A stretch of DNA of 64,000 nucleotides from Gimesia aquarii (lineage in GTDB: Bacteria > Planctomycetota > Planctomycetia > Planctomycetales > Planctomycetaceae), in the NCBI RefSeq assembly GCF_007748195.1, contig NZ_CP037920.1, forward strand, positions 4,229,800-4,293,799. Reading direction: 5' to 3'. Shown here piece by piece: positions 9,172-16,909 of the stretch. The stretch's first letter is position 1, and each line of letters begins with the position of its first letter. Both the position numbers and the translations under genes were made by a program. The notes beneath the pieces were generated by a model. It did not search any database, had not been told where the DNA came from, and saw nothing but the letters and a program-made list of their open reading frames with translations.

Positions 9172-9546
9172 ACTTTTATGTAAATCAATTGTCCTGTAAA
9201 TTATGCCTTAGTTCTGTTTTTTCCTTACTAGTTGGCAAACATCAGTAACTATTCCAAAGAACCCCCGCCGAACTTTATATCTAGGCATTTCAAAGTTCCA
9301 AAGCAGATCATGTGAACATAAGAACCCATCCCTGAATTTACCAAACATACTGAATTTTGATTTCAACGATTTCAGACTTTAGCTATTTCTTCAACCAGAG
9401 TTCCCTATTCAACATTTTCATTATAAACTAACATCTTCAAATTGTAGTTTTTGAATTATAAACTGGTTTAAATTCAAGTTGATTCAAACCCAAAACACTA
9501 ATCTCAGATCCCAATGATCCCCAGAAATACATCATGGAGGAAATGT
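9172..9546. other. Gene-free stretch with a long dyad
   Basis: A 375-base A/T-rich region between two plus-strand genes. At 9451-9477 there is a near-perfect inverted repeat: left arm TTGAATT-A-TAAAC, right arm GTTTA-AATTCAA, twelve pairs with one bulged A and TG at the centre. It ends 69 bases before the next ATG and could be an operator or an mRNA hairpin. No ORF or strong promoter is seen. Confidence 0.45.
9536..9541 (+). promoter_or_regulatory. Shine-Dalgarno site deciding the start at 9547
   Basis: GGAGGA lies five bases before the ATG at 9547. It excludes the in-frame ATG at 9514, and the product from 9547 begins directly with a signal peptide. Confidence 0.75.
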
Positions 9547-11199
9547 ATGAGCCGCATTGCTCATTTTGCTTTTATCCTGTCAATTGGATTCCTGATCCCC
9601 AAAGCAGTGATAGCTGAAAACGCTTCTGCCCCTAACATCTCTCTTGTTCAAATCAATGCAGATGGCATGATTGCAGACCTTAAATATCTGGTTCTGGATT
9701 TAGCTAAAGACAAGAAAGGGTGGAACAATCTTGATGAAATCCTTCCGACTTTCCTTGATGGAATCGACAAAAAACGCCCTATGAGAATCGACATCTTGCT
9801 TGGGGAAAACCAACAGGAACGTTATCGATTAATTCTTCCTATCAGTAATTTAAAACACTTTCGTAATAACCTTGAAGTTTTTGAGATCACGTCAAAAAAA
9901 CAAAGAAATGGTCCTTACAAATTGGGTAATCTTTTTCAAGGATTTATGAAGTACTTGCAAGATATCAAGTATGTTGTAATTTCTGAAAAACTTTCAGAAG
10001 TGCAAGAGATCACGGATCCGCTCAAAAGAGTTCAAGAGCTCTTGAACAAAAAATATGACTTCAGTGCTTTAATCACAAATGAAAAAGAAGGAGTCGATGC
10101 GCGTAAAAAAACGATGGATAATACGCGTAAGCAGTTACTTGCTGCCATCAAGAAAAAACGAGACGAAACAGAAAGTGCATATGAACTAAGAAAGTTAGCC
10201 TTCACTCACCAGATGGATGAAGTCGAGAGGCTGTTTGCAGAATCAGAGAAAATGGTCATTGGCTGGACGACTGATTCGACAAAGAATGAAGGGCGCCTTG
10301 ATTTTTCATTAAAGGCCATTGAAGGCACTTCTCTGAACGACAGCATCCAACAGTTTGCCAAAAAGCCCAGCTATTTTGCCAATGTTCCGGTGAAGCAAGA
10401 CGGAATTCTCAATGGCAGAATCAATCATCCACTGGATGAAATGAGAAAAGAAAACATTACTGCTTTTTATAAATTGCTTCTTCCCACTCTGAAAGAACGT
10501 ATTACAAAAAACGAAAAGCTGTCAAAAGAACAAAAGACCGCTGCTACTAAAGTTTCTGAACTCGTCATTCAGATGCTTGATGCAGGCAAAGAAACATCAC
10601 TCATCGATGGATTCATTGATACTAATCCTGTAACAGACGGAAAAAACGAACTTCTGGGAGGAATTCGATCGAAAGATGGAGCTAAACTCAGAGAGATTGT
10701 TGAACTTCTTCCTAAAGTACTCACTGATCAAACGGTTGAACTCGATGTTGTCAAGGAAGACTCTCTGAGCGTTCACAAAATCAATATCAAAGAACAATAC
10801 CAAGATGGATTTGATGAACTGTTTGGGGCAGGGGAGGCTTTATATGTGGGAAGTACTCCCGATGCACTCTGGATGGCCGCCGGACCTAATGCAATCGAAC
10901 GCATCAAAGCAGCTACCAAGCTAGTGAGTGAAGCTCCTCCAGAATCGATTAATCCCAATGTCATTGAACTGAATGTGAAAACACTTCCCTGGTTAAAAAT
11001 GATCAACAAACTCCGGGGCAAGAAAGGGAATCAAGAGATGCGTGAGATTGCGTTAAAATCTCTGATGGACACTGATGACACTTTCACCTTTGTCATGAAA
11101 AAAGAAGAGGATTCTATTGATGGCAAAGCGAAATTGGATAAAGGAATTCTAAGATTCATCGGCAATCTCATTGCCAAGTTCTCAAAAGAAACCCTGTAA
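9547..11199 (+). CDS. Secreted protein of unknown function
   Basis: A 550-residue exported protein. Residues 1-23 form a clear signal peptide (FAFILSIGFLIPKAVIAEN). The mature protein has mixed alpha/beta regions and a long charged helical stretch near residues 190-240 (KKTMDNTRKQLLAAIKKKRD), likely coiled-coil. There is no transmembrane helix after the signal and no catalytic motif I can name. The start is fixed by the GGAGGA six-mer. The 3' end faces the response-regulator gene across a perfect hairpin terminator. It resembles large secreted planctomycete proteins of unknown role. Confidence 0.72.
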   Translation: MSRIAHFAFILSIGFLIPKAVIAENASAPNISLVQINADGMIADLKYLVLDLAKDKKGWNNLDEILPTFLDGIDKKRPMRIDILLGENQQERYRLILPISNLKHFRNNLEVFEITSKKQRNGPYKLGNLFQGFMKYLQDIKYVVISEKLSEVQEITDPLKRVQELLNKKYDFSALITNEKEGVDARKKTMDNTRKQLLAAIKKKRDETESAYELRKLAFTHQMDEVERLFAESEKMVIGWTTDSTKNEGRLDFSLKAIEGTSLNDSIQQFAKKPSYFANVPVKQDGILNGRINHPLDEMRKENITAFYKLLLPTLKERITKNEKLSKEQKTAATKVSELVIQMLDAGKETSLIDGFIDTNPVTDGKNELLGGIRSKDGAKLREIVELLPKVLTDQTVELDVVKEDSLSVHKINIKEQYQDGFDELFGAGEALYVGSTPDALWMAAGPNAIERIKAATKLVSEAPPESINPNVIELNVKTLPWLKMINKLRGKKGNQEMREIALKSLMDTDDTFTFVMKKEEDSIDGKAKLDKGILRFIGNLIAKFSKETL

Positions 11200-11260
11200 T
11201 AGCTATTTTTCAGAAACGAACGTAGATTAATTCAAGCTTAATATGCTAATTGGGATATGT

Positions 11261-11298
11261 GTTAGTGAGTATGCAAATTTAATTTCATACTCACTAAC
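11261..11298. terminator. Bidirectional hairpin terminator between convergent genes
   Basis: A perfect 13-bp inverted repeat (GTTAGTGAGTATG and CATACTCACTAAC) with a 12-base A/T-rich loop sits between the secreted protein stop (11199) and the response regulator stop (11349). One more A-T pair extends the stem. There is no strong T tract on either strand, so it may instead be an mRNA end-protecting hairpin. Confidence 0.6.
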
Positions 11299-11348
11299 AT
11301 TTAGATTCAATTCAGAAGTTCTTTTTGTGATCCCCAAGAAACGAAGAA

Positions 11349-11945
11349 CTAGTCCCAATCTTCCATAATTTCTTGCAGTTGTTCTTCTTCGATTTGATCA
11401 ATAGAAAGATCTGCTAATTGGTCTTCAACCGAATTAGGATTCATGTTTACTGCACGGCGCTCAATTGGTTGTTCTTCAGTTTTTTGCTTAGTCGCAGTTA
11501 TTGGTGCCAGGCTCGGTCTCTTAGATGAATGAGGAGAATTCGCCCCCTGAAAACCATCAGGTTGAGTGAATTTTCGTACCTTCTCCAGAAACTCTGTCTT
11601 GGAAAAACTGGTTTTGATGATGTAATCGTTTGCTCCACCATGAATAGCAGCAATCACTGTTTCCTTACTTGCATCGGATGTCAGCATGATAATTTTTGTC
11701 TGACTAAGCGTTGGATGTGAACGAAAAGCCTTCAGCGTTTGAAGTCCATCCCAAACGGCCATTTGCACGTCAACAATCGCAACATCCGGAGGGTATTCTA
11801 AAGCTTTATAAAATCCCTCAGAACCATCGCTGGCTACAGAAACAATGTACTCTCTACGTAAAAATGAAACCATCAAATTTCGAAAGAGAGGATCATCATC
11901 AATGACCAAAACACGCGGTGTTGATTTTTCAGAAGCCTGTAGCAT
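11349..11945 (-). CDS. Response regulator, receiver domain with acidic tail
   Basis: A 198-residue single-receiver response regulator. The acidic pocket is Asp16-Asp17-Asp18 (VIDDDP), the phosphoacceptor is Asp59 (AIVDVQM), and the switch residues are Thr88 (LTSD) and Lys110 (DYIIKTSF). The usual Lys-Pro is Lys-Thr. After residue 120 comes a Ser/Pro linker and a strongly acidic C-terminal peptide (QIEEEQLQEIMEDWD) with no DNA-binding or enzymatic domain. Output is therefore probably by protein contact. It is the last gene of a minus-strand group with a small acidic protein, an FHA cyclase and a sensory kinase. The partner histidine kinase is not in the window. Confidence 0.85.
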   Translation of the reverse strand: MLQASEKSTPRVLVIDDDPLFRNLMVSFLRREYIVSVASDGSEGFYKALEYPPDVAIVDVQMAVWDGLQTLKAFRSHPTLSQTKIIMLTSDASKETVIAAIHGGANDYIIKTSFSKTEFLEKVRKFTQPDGFQGANSPHSSKRPSLAPITATKQKTEEQPIERRAVNMNPNSVEDQLADLSIDQIEEEQLQEIMEDWD

Positions 11946-11979
11946 GAGAGGAGCCTACTTCCAAACAAAACATTTCAAT

Positions 11980-12141
11980 TTAAGACTTAGCAGAAGGAGC
12001 AATAGAATCAAAAACTTCGTTTAGAACAACCAGCATCTCTTGAGAACGATGATCCAATTCAACATGATCAGGAATCATATCATGATCATCAGTTTCTGAT
12101 ACTTCCAAATCTGGTTCTACGAGTATTTCTGTATTGCTCAT
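11980..12141 (-). CDS. Small acidic protein in signalling cassette
   Basis: A 53-residue protein from the ATG at 12141, with a GAGAG-type ribosome site 7-8 bases upstream; an in-frame start at 12168 would add nine residues. It is very acidic in its first half (EPDLEVSETDDHDMIPDHVE), and the second half could form one amphipathic helix (RSQEMLVVLNEVFDSIAP). No cysteines, membrane segment or known domain. It ends 34 bases before the response regulator. Ribosome site and tight spacing argue that it is real. The family is not recognised. Confidence 0.55.
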   Translation of the reverse strand: MSNTEILVEPDLEVSETDDHDMIPDHVELDHRSQEMLVVLNEVFDSIAPSAKS

Positions 12142-12227
12142 AAATATTCTCTCAGTTATTCTGACCATCCCAAACTAGAAGAGGTCAAATCACAAATGTA
12201 TCCAAGTGATGTCCGTTGATTAAAAAT

Positions 12228-12251
12228 AGGTCAGCTTTAAACAGATGACCT
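12228..12251. promoter_or_regulatory. Palindromic half-sites AGGTCA-N12-TGACCT
   Basis: AGGTCA (12228-12233) and TGACCT (12246-12251) form a perfect 6-bp dyad with a 12-base spacer. A third AGGTCA lies at 12182-12187. All are in the 204-base gap upstream of the small acidic protein and response regulator. They could be an operator; six-mers recur by chance, so support is weak. Confidence 0.22.
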
Positions 12252-12372
12252 GTCTTTCTAGCAAAAATTGCCTGGTAAGGGGTTTCTTAATAGAGCCATT
12301 CCCCACAAACAATAAAACCGGAACAGCAAGACCAATTAAACAAATCCTGAATTTCTAAATGACTTGACCACC

Positions 12373-14157
12373 CTATTTGCTGTCAAACCTGATAGTGCCA
12401 TCCCAATCAGCCGGAGCGATTCTATTATTTCGAGTAATCTGCTGTGCGAGAAAATCCTGTGCACGGTCAGAGGGAGGAATTTCGTGCAGTAATCGAAACG
12501 ATTCTTCCCAGTTCCCTTGAATAAAAGAATTTACAGCTGTTTCGTAACATGCAATTTGTTCATCACTGAGTGAGTCTAAATTTGCTTCTGATGGAAGAAG
12601 CTCACTAACGATGACAGGCTTTTCCATCCCATAAGGTAAAATTTTAGCCAGTTTTCGAACCCGACCTTCCTGCCGATCCAGCTTGGTCCTTACAATTTGT
12701 GCCGTTGTCTCATCCATTAAAACCGGAACATGCAAGTGTTTCGTCAAACCTTCCAGACGGCTGGCCAGATTAACTACAGGCCCAAAAACCGTCACCTTCA
12801 CCTGATCGCTCGTACCAATCTTCCCAGCGACTGCCTTTCCATGGGCGATTCCAATTCCCATACGAAAATCAGCAAGTGGGTGATCGACTTGCAAATTGAT
12901 CTGCTCAAAGGCAGCTCGAATCGCCAATGCAGCGCGGCAGGCATCAAGCGGCGCCAGTTCTGAAGAGAAGGGCCACCCCCAGAATCCTAATGCAGCATCA
13001 CCTTGAAAATCGCCAGTTACTCCCCCAAAGTCCAAAATATGTGAGGTCATAATCCCCAAAGCTTGACTGACCCTGTCTAGCAAACCAATTAAATCTCCCG
13101 AGGAATCTTCCGCATGTTGGCTGAAACCTCTTAAGTCACAAAACAAAACCGTCACATCACATTCCCTGGGTTCAAGGATGTCAGTATCAAGATTATCTCC
13201 GATGGCAGAGAGAATCGGTGGTGCAAAGAATTGTCTTAAACCTGCCTGCTGTCGTTCCAATTGATTAAGCCTGCGTACAGACTTAATGATCGAAGCAACA
13301 AGCTCTGTAAATTTCACATCCGCCTGGAGGTCAATTCCACTGGCTCCCTGAGGAACGGCAACTTGATAAGGGTGATTTAATTCTCCGGCAACATAGAGCC
13401 CCCAGTTTCCAGACTCACCTTCTTCAATCGGAGTACAAAAAGCCCAGTCAAATTCTGCGACGGCTGTATAATCTTCTTGTTGCTCCACTTCATCTCTGGC
13501 TGCCCAGACATGTAAAACAGTCCGTTTACTTCTTTTCACAGCTTCCAGTACTAGTCTCCCGCTCGGCCGAAAACTCCCCTGCGTTTGGCGTCGTCTTTCC
13601 CAAAAAGGTACTTCAACTCGATTTTCATCATTTAACCGCACCACGGCTACAGCCTCCGCGTGTTTTACTCCAGATAATAACATGGTCACTAAACGATGAA
13701 ATAAGTCCGCATCATTTCTCGCGTCCATAATTAACTCGGGTAAATGAGCCAAAACATCGATTCTTTGATCGGCATCACGATACTTGACTTTAAGCAGTTC
13801 GTTTGGTTTGAATGTGACCTCTTCCAATGGCGATTCGCGCGGTGATGAAAAGCTGGAAGCAGAATCAACCAATTGAAAAGTTGTGGAACCAATTACGAAA
13901 GAGTTGCCAGGCTCAAGAAGAAACTCATCAGATTCTTCTCCAAATGAGTAAATATGATTCTCAGCTGTCGCTATTTTTTTTACGAAAATCTGCTTTTGCT
14001 GCACTGTCAAAAGCGCATGTTTACGGGAAATTCGGTCATCCCAGAGCACTTGAATATCGGCATCACCCGATCGGCCCAACACAAGCTCTTGGCCGATCTC
14101 GAGACTGAACTTATTAGACTGCAGATAATTCGATCCATATACCATTAATTCCAACAA
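12373..14157 (-). CDS. FHA-GAF class III adenylate/guanylate cyclase
   Basis: A 594-residue cytoplasmic protein that should make cAMP or cGMP in response to phosphothreonine binding. An FHA domain spans residues 1-100, with the phosphopeptide-loop residues Gly28-Arg29-Ser30 and Ser44-Arg-Lys-His47. A GAF-like region covers about 140-300. The catalytic domain (335-490) has metal ligands Asp341 (LFCDLRGF) and Asp387 (GDAALGF) and transition-state residues Asn463 and Arg467 (VNLASRL). The final 90 residues resemble a short helical repeat. Substrate choice cannot be read safely. The TTG at 14157 is kept because it completes the first FHA strand and has GGGAG nine bases upstream; ATG 14145 is the alternative. 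It lies 36 bases downstream of the kinase, which suggests a phosphorylation-dependent pair. Confidence 0.88.
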   Translation of the reverse strand: MLELMVYGSNYLQSNKFSLEIGQELVLGRSGDADIQVLWDDRISRKHALLTVQQKQIFVKKIATAENHIYSFGEESDEFLLEPGNSFVIGSTTFQLVDSASSFSSPRESPLEEVTFKPNELLKVKYRDADQRIDVLAHLPELIMDARNDADLFHRLVTMLLSGVKHAEAVAVVRLNDENRVEVPFWERRRQTQGSFRPSGRLVLEAVKRSKRTVLHVWAARDEVEQQEDYTAVAEFDWAFCTPIEEGESGNWGLYVAGELNHPYQVAVPQGASGIDLQADVKFTELVASIIKSVRRLNQLERQQAGLRQFFAPPILSAIGDNLDTDILEPRECDVTVLFCDLRGFSQHAEDSSGDLIGLLDRVSQALGIMTSHILDFGGVTGDFQGDAALGFWGWPFSSELAPLDACRAALAIRAAFEQINLQVDHPLADFRMGIGIAHGKAVAGKIGTSDQVKVTVFGPVVNLASRLEGLTKHLHVPVLMDETTAQIVRTKLDRQEGRVRKLAKILPYGMEKPVIVSELLPSEANLDSLSDEQIACYETAVNSFIQGNWEESFRLLHEIPPSDRAQDFLAQQITRNNRIAPADWDGTIRFDSK

Positions 14158-14193
14158 AAAAGTCTCCCAATGTTAACGACAGCCTACTCTTTC

Positions 14194-16416
14194 TTATTCA
14201 CGATGCTGATTAGGCCAACTGGATGACGAAGTGGAACCCTGATCTGTTCGTTTCCCAGACTGTTGACGCGCCCAATCCCAGGCACGCCGTTCAGTTAAAA
14301 CTCTCATCACAAAATACCAGACAGTAAATACTAAAAGACAACTGGTTGCCAGTACAATCAAACCATATTGGATCAACCAACTTCTCATTTCTGCCACAGG
14401 ACGCAGCGCCATACTACGACGCTCCTGAACGACTGCGGTCCAACCCGTCATTCCAATTGGTGAGAATGCTGCCAACCAGACGTTATCTTGATCATCAGTT
14501 GAAAGCACTGCTTCTACGGGATCATGATAGTCACTGATCATTGCCGATAATGGATCAGTTTGATCCTTTTCCTGTACCGATTTAAATGATTGTAATTTAT
14601 TAAAATGATTCTCTTTGAGGACTAAACGGTCCACCTGGTCACGACTCATTTTTCGCAAATTATTTGTAGTCATTCTCGGGTGAGCTAACATTTTTCCGTC
14701 TCGATTGTCTATCAACGCGATTTTTCGATCCCCACTATTTTCTGAATCCCCCCGTATACTTTCATCATAGCTTGACAATAATTGGTCGAGATGTGTAGTT
14801 CTAGCTAAGACTCCCAACACTTTATTTTTTTGCAAATTCCAAATCGGAACGGCTATAGCCACCATCCATTGATTTGTCGCCTCGCTCTTGAAAACTTGAC
14901 AAATATACGGTTCAGTGATTGGTTGAATTGATTTAGGAGCGTTTCCTTTTTCATACTCTTTACCATGCCCGTGAAAATAATCTCGATAGGAAAAGTTCTT
15001 GCCAATGGTAGGTCCCAGCGGATCTCGCCAGATTTGCTTTCCTTCGGCGTTCGTAAGAAACCAACTGGTATCTTTTTCAAGTTCTAGCTCCGACCGTTTC
15101 TCATCAACAATTGCTTTAGCATCCTTAAGATAATCTCCCACCACCGAATATGTTTTTTCATTTTCCAAATTAGAACGCAACAATGTTTTACGAGATAGCT
15201 CTTCAAGTTCGTCTTGACGGTCCTGAAGATCCCGCGCTACGTTTTGTGACAATAAACTCGCCGCAATGGAATCACTTTTTAAAGCTCGTTCTGTCAGATT
15301 TTCTCGAAATCTATTTTCCATTTGACTTACCGCTGCACCTGCAACGGGTATGAGTCCCAGTATTAATAATAAAGGGCCAATTACGCCTAACGCAATGAGT
15401 GGCCTTCTCGCGCGATGTTGTTCTCTTTGCAGCATATTTGTCAGCACTGCCTGTGCGTTGGGATACCGCTTTTTGGGATCGGTCTCAAGACACCGGTCGA
15501 CGATCTCAATTAAACGTCGATCGACACCAGAAACCTTTCGATGCTCAGCAGGACGAGAAGAAGTTCGTATTAATTCTCGATATGCTTCCAGTTTTGCTTC
15601 GAGTGAATCCAACTTCCGAATTGACAGTTCATTCTCAGAGGTACGGTAGGGAGCCTTTCCACATAACATATGATATAGCAAAGCCCCCAAAGCATACACA
15701 TCCCAGCGAGAATCGGGTATTGCCTCTAAGTCGGCTTGTTCGGGTGCCATGTAAAATAGTGTTCCGAGAGAGGGGCTTTGCTCATCTGAAAGACGAGATT
15801 GCCCGAAATCACATAATCTTGGTTCAAAATTCGCATCAAGAAGAACATTGGCTGGTTTGAGATCACAATGCAAAATGCCACGACCATGTGCGTGCACCAG
15901 CGCAAGCAAAACGGTTTTCGCAATACGAACCGCTTCAGAGACAGGAATCGGACCAGAATCTAAAAAAGATGATAGAGAACCATTTTCAAGGTATTCCATC
16001 ATGTAATACGGGGGATCACTGTTCCAACCAACTCCCTGAAGGCTGATGATATGTCGGGATGTATATAACTCAGCAAGTTTTTCTACTTCGCGATTCAAGA
16101 GCGACCAGTCTAGACCGCGTCGATTGGTATAAAACTTAATTGCAACATACTTACCCGTGTTTTCCTCCTGAGCAAGCCAGACCGACCCATAAGATCCTTC
16201 TCCCAAAGAGCGAATGATTATATAGCCTGGTATTTTTGCTGGTAAGGAAAGCCCATCTTTACTTAAATTCGCAGCATGTGATCTTTCTTCAAGAGATTGT
16301 TTCAAAGTTTTACTGTTAGAATCTACTTTACTTGGCTCAACCCCCTGTTCATTAACCTCCACAGGTTGTTGATCCTCAGCGAGTGGCATATCCTCTTGAG
16401 ATTCTGATTGATTCAT
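14194..16416 (-). CDS. Transmembrane Ser/Thr protein kinase with Cache-type sensor domain
   Basis: A 740-residue receptor-like kinase. The cytoplasmic kinase domain (about 63-330) has a glycine loop (LGEGSYGSVW), Lys94 (VAIKFY), Glu110, catalytic loop His183-Cys184-Asp185 (HCDLKPAN), Asp203-Phe-Gly205 and APEQ (224-227). Arg before the catalytic Asp is replaced by Cys, so it is a non-RD kinase that may not need activation-loop phosphorylation. One helix (340-364) leads to an extracytoplasmic region of about 315 residues with a double-Cache look (WFLTNAEGKQIWRDPLG; ALIDNRDGKMLAHP). A second helix (681-704) ends in a short tail. Cache domains bind small extracellular ligands. The FHA cyclase follows after 36 bases. 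No Shine-Dalgarno is evident. Confidence 0.9.
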   Translation of the reverse strand: MNQSESQEDMPLAEDQQPVEVNEQGVEPSKVDSNSKTLKQSLEERSHAANLSKDGLSLPAKIPGYIIIRSLGEGSYGSVWLAQEENTGKYVAIKFYTNRRGLDWSLLNREVEKLAELYTSRHIISLQGVGWNSDPPYYMMEYLENGSLSSFLDSGPIPVSEAVRIAKTVLLALVHAHGRGILHCDLKPANVLLDANFEPRLCDFGQSRLSDEQSPSLGTLFYMAPEQADLEAIPDSRWDVYALGALLYHMLCGKAPYRTSENELSIRKLDSLEAKLEAYRELIRTSSRPAEHRKVSGVDRRLIEIVDRCLETDPKKRYPNAQAVLTNMLQREQHRARRPLIALGVIGPLLLILGLIPVAGAAVSQMENRFRENLTERALKSDSIAASLLSQNVARDLQDRQDELEELSRKTLLRSNLENEKTYSVVGDYLKDAKAIVDEKRSELELEKDTSWFLTNAEGKQIWRDPLGPTIGKNFSYRDYFHGHGKEYEKGNAPKSIQPITEPYICQVFKSEATNQWMVAIAVPIWNLQKNKVLGVLARTTHLDQLLSSYDESIRGDSENSGDRKIALIDNRDGKMLAHPRMTTNNLRKMSRDQVDRLVLKENHFNKLQSFKSVQEKDQTDPLSAMISDYHDPVEAVLSTDDQDNVWLAAFSPIGMTGWTAVVQERRSMALRPVAEMRSWLIQYGLIVLATSCLLVFTVWYFVMRVLTERRAWDWARQQSGKRTDQGSTSSSSWPNQHRE

Positions 16417-16909
16417 AGAAAAGTATCTTTATTGCAATGCTGCCAATCAGAGGAATTCCCATCTCTGATGTCACTTGTTAGTACGACTCTGTACTAGCTC
16501 TATTCTATGCAAAGCACGAACGAGCCTCAACAATTAAAATCAGAACGTAACTTATTGATTTTCAAGGTATTTCTCCCTGTAAACCTGGTAAAATTCAGCC
16601 CCTGAGTTAGTTGTGAATTTATTGAAATTTCGATACAATTTTGTGAAGGTTTTGAGACTTAAATTCTGTCGTAATTTATGAGATTTTCAGTCTCTGTTTT
16701 GCCGAAATCAGCTTGCTCTCAAGAGAGTATTATCAATTAAACAGTAAGGAAACCGGAATTCATTTAACAAAAACCGAATCGTTTCCTCATCATCGGAACT
16801 GGCTCATTATATATCTTTTCTGACTACCAACCGTATTGGCAGTTCAAGTCACGAGTCAAATTCAAATACACAGATTATCAGTAGTTATATTCCTTAAGGA
16901 GAACAAGGA
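16417..16909. other. Divergent promoter region, kinase and gyrA
   Basis: A 493-base stretch between divergent starts. Besides the promoter candidate at 16611-16639 it holds short inverted repeats in the gyrA leader (CTCTC-AA-GAGAG at 16716-16727). I see no ORF with coding character and no recognisable riboswitch. Confidence 0.5.
16611..16639 (+). promoter_or_regulatory. Sigma70-like promoter candidate for gyrA
   Basis: TTGTGA (16611-16616), a 17-base spacer and TACAAT (16634-16639) match the housekeeping consensus at four and five of six positions. The predicted transcript would have a leader of about 260 bases before the TTG start at 16910, long enough to hold regulatory structure. Confidence 0.42.
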
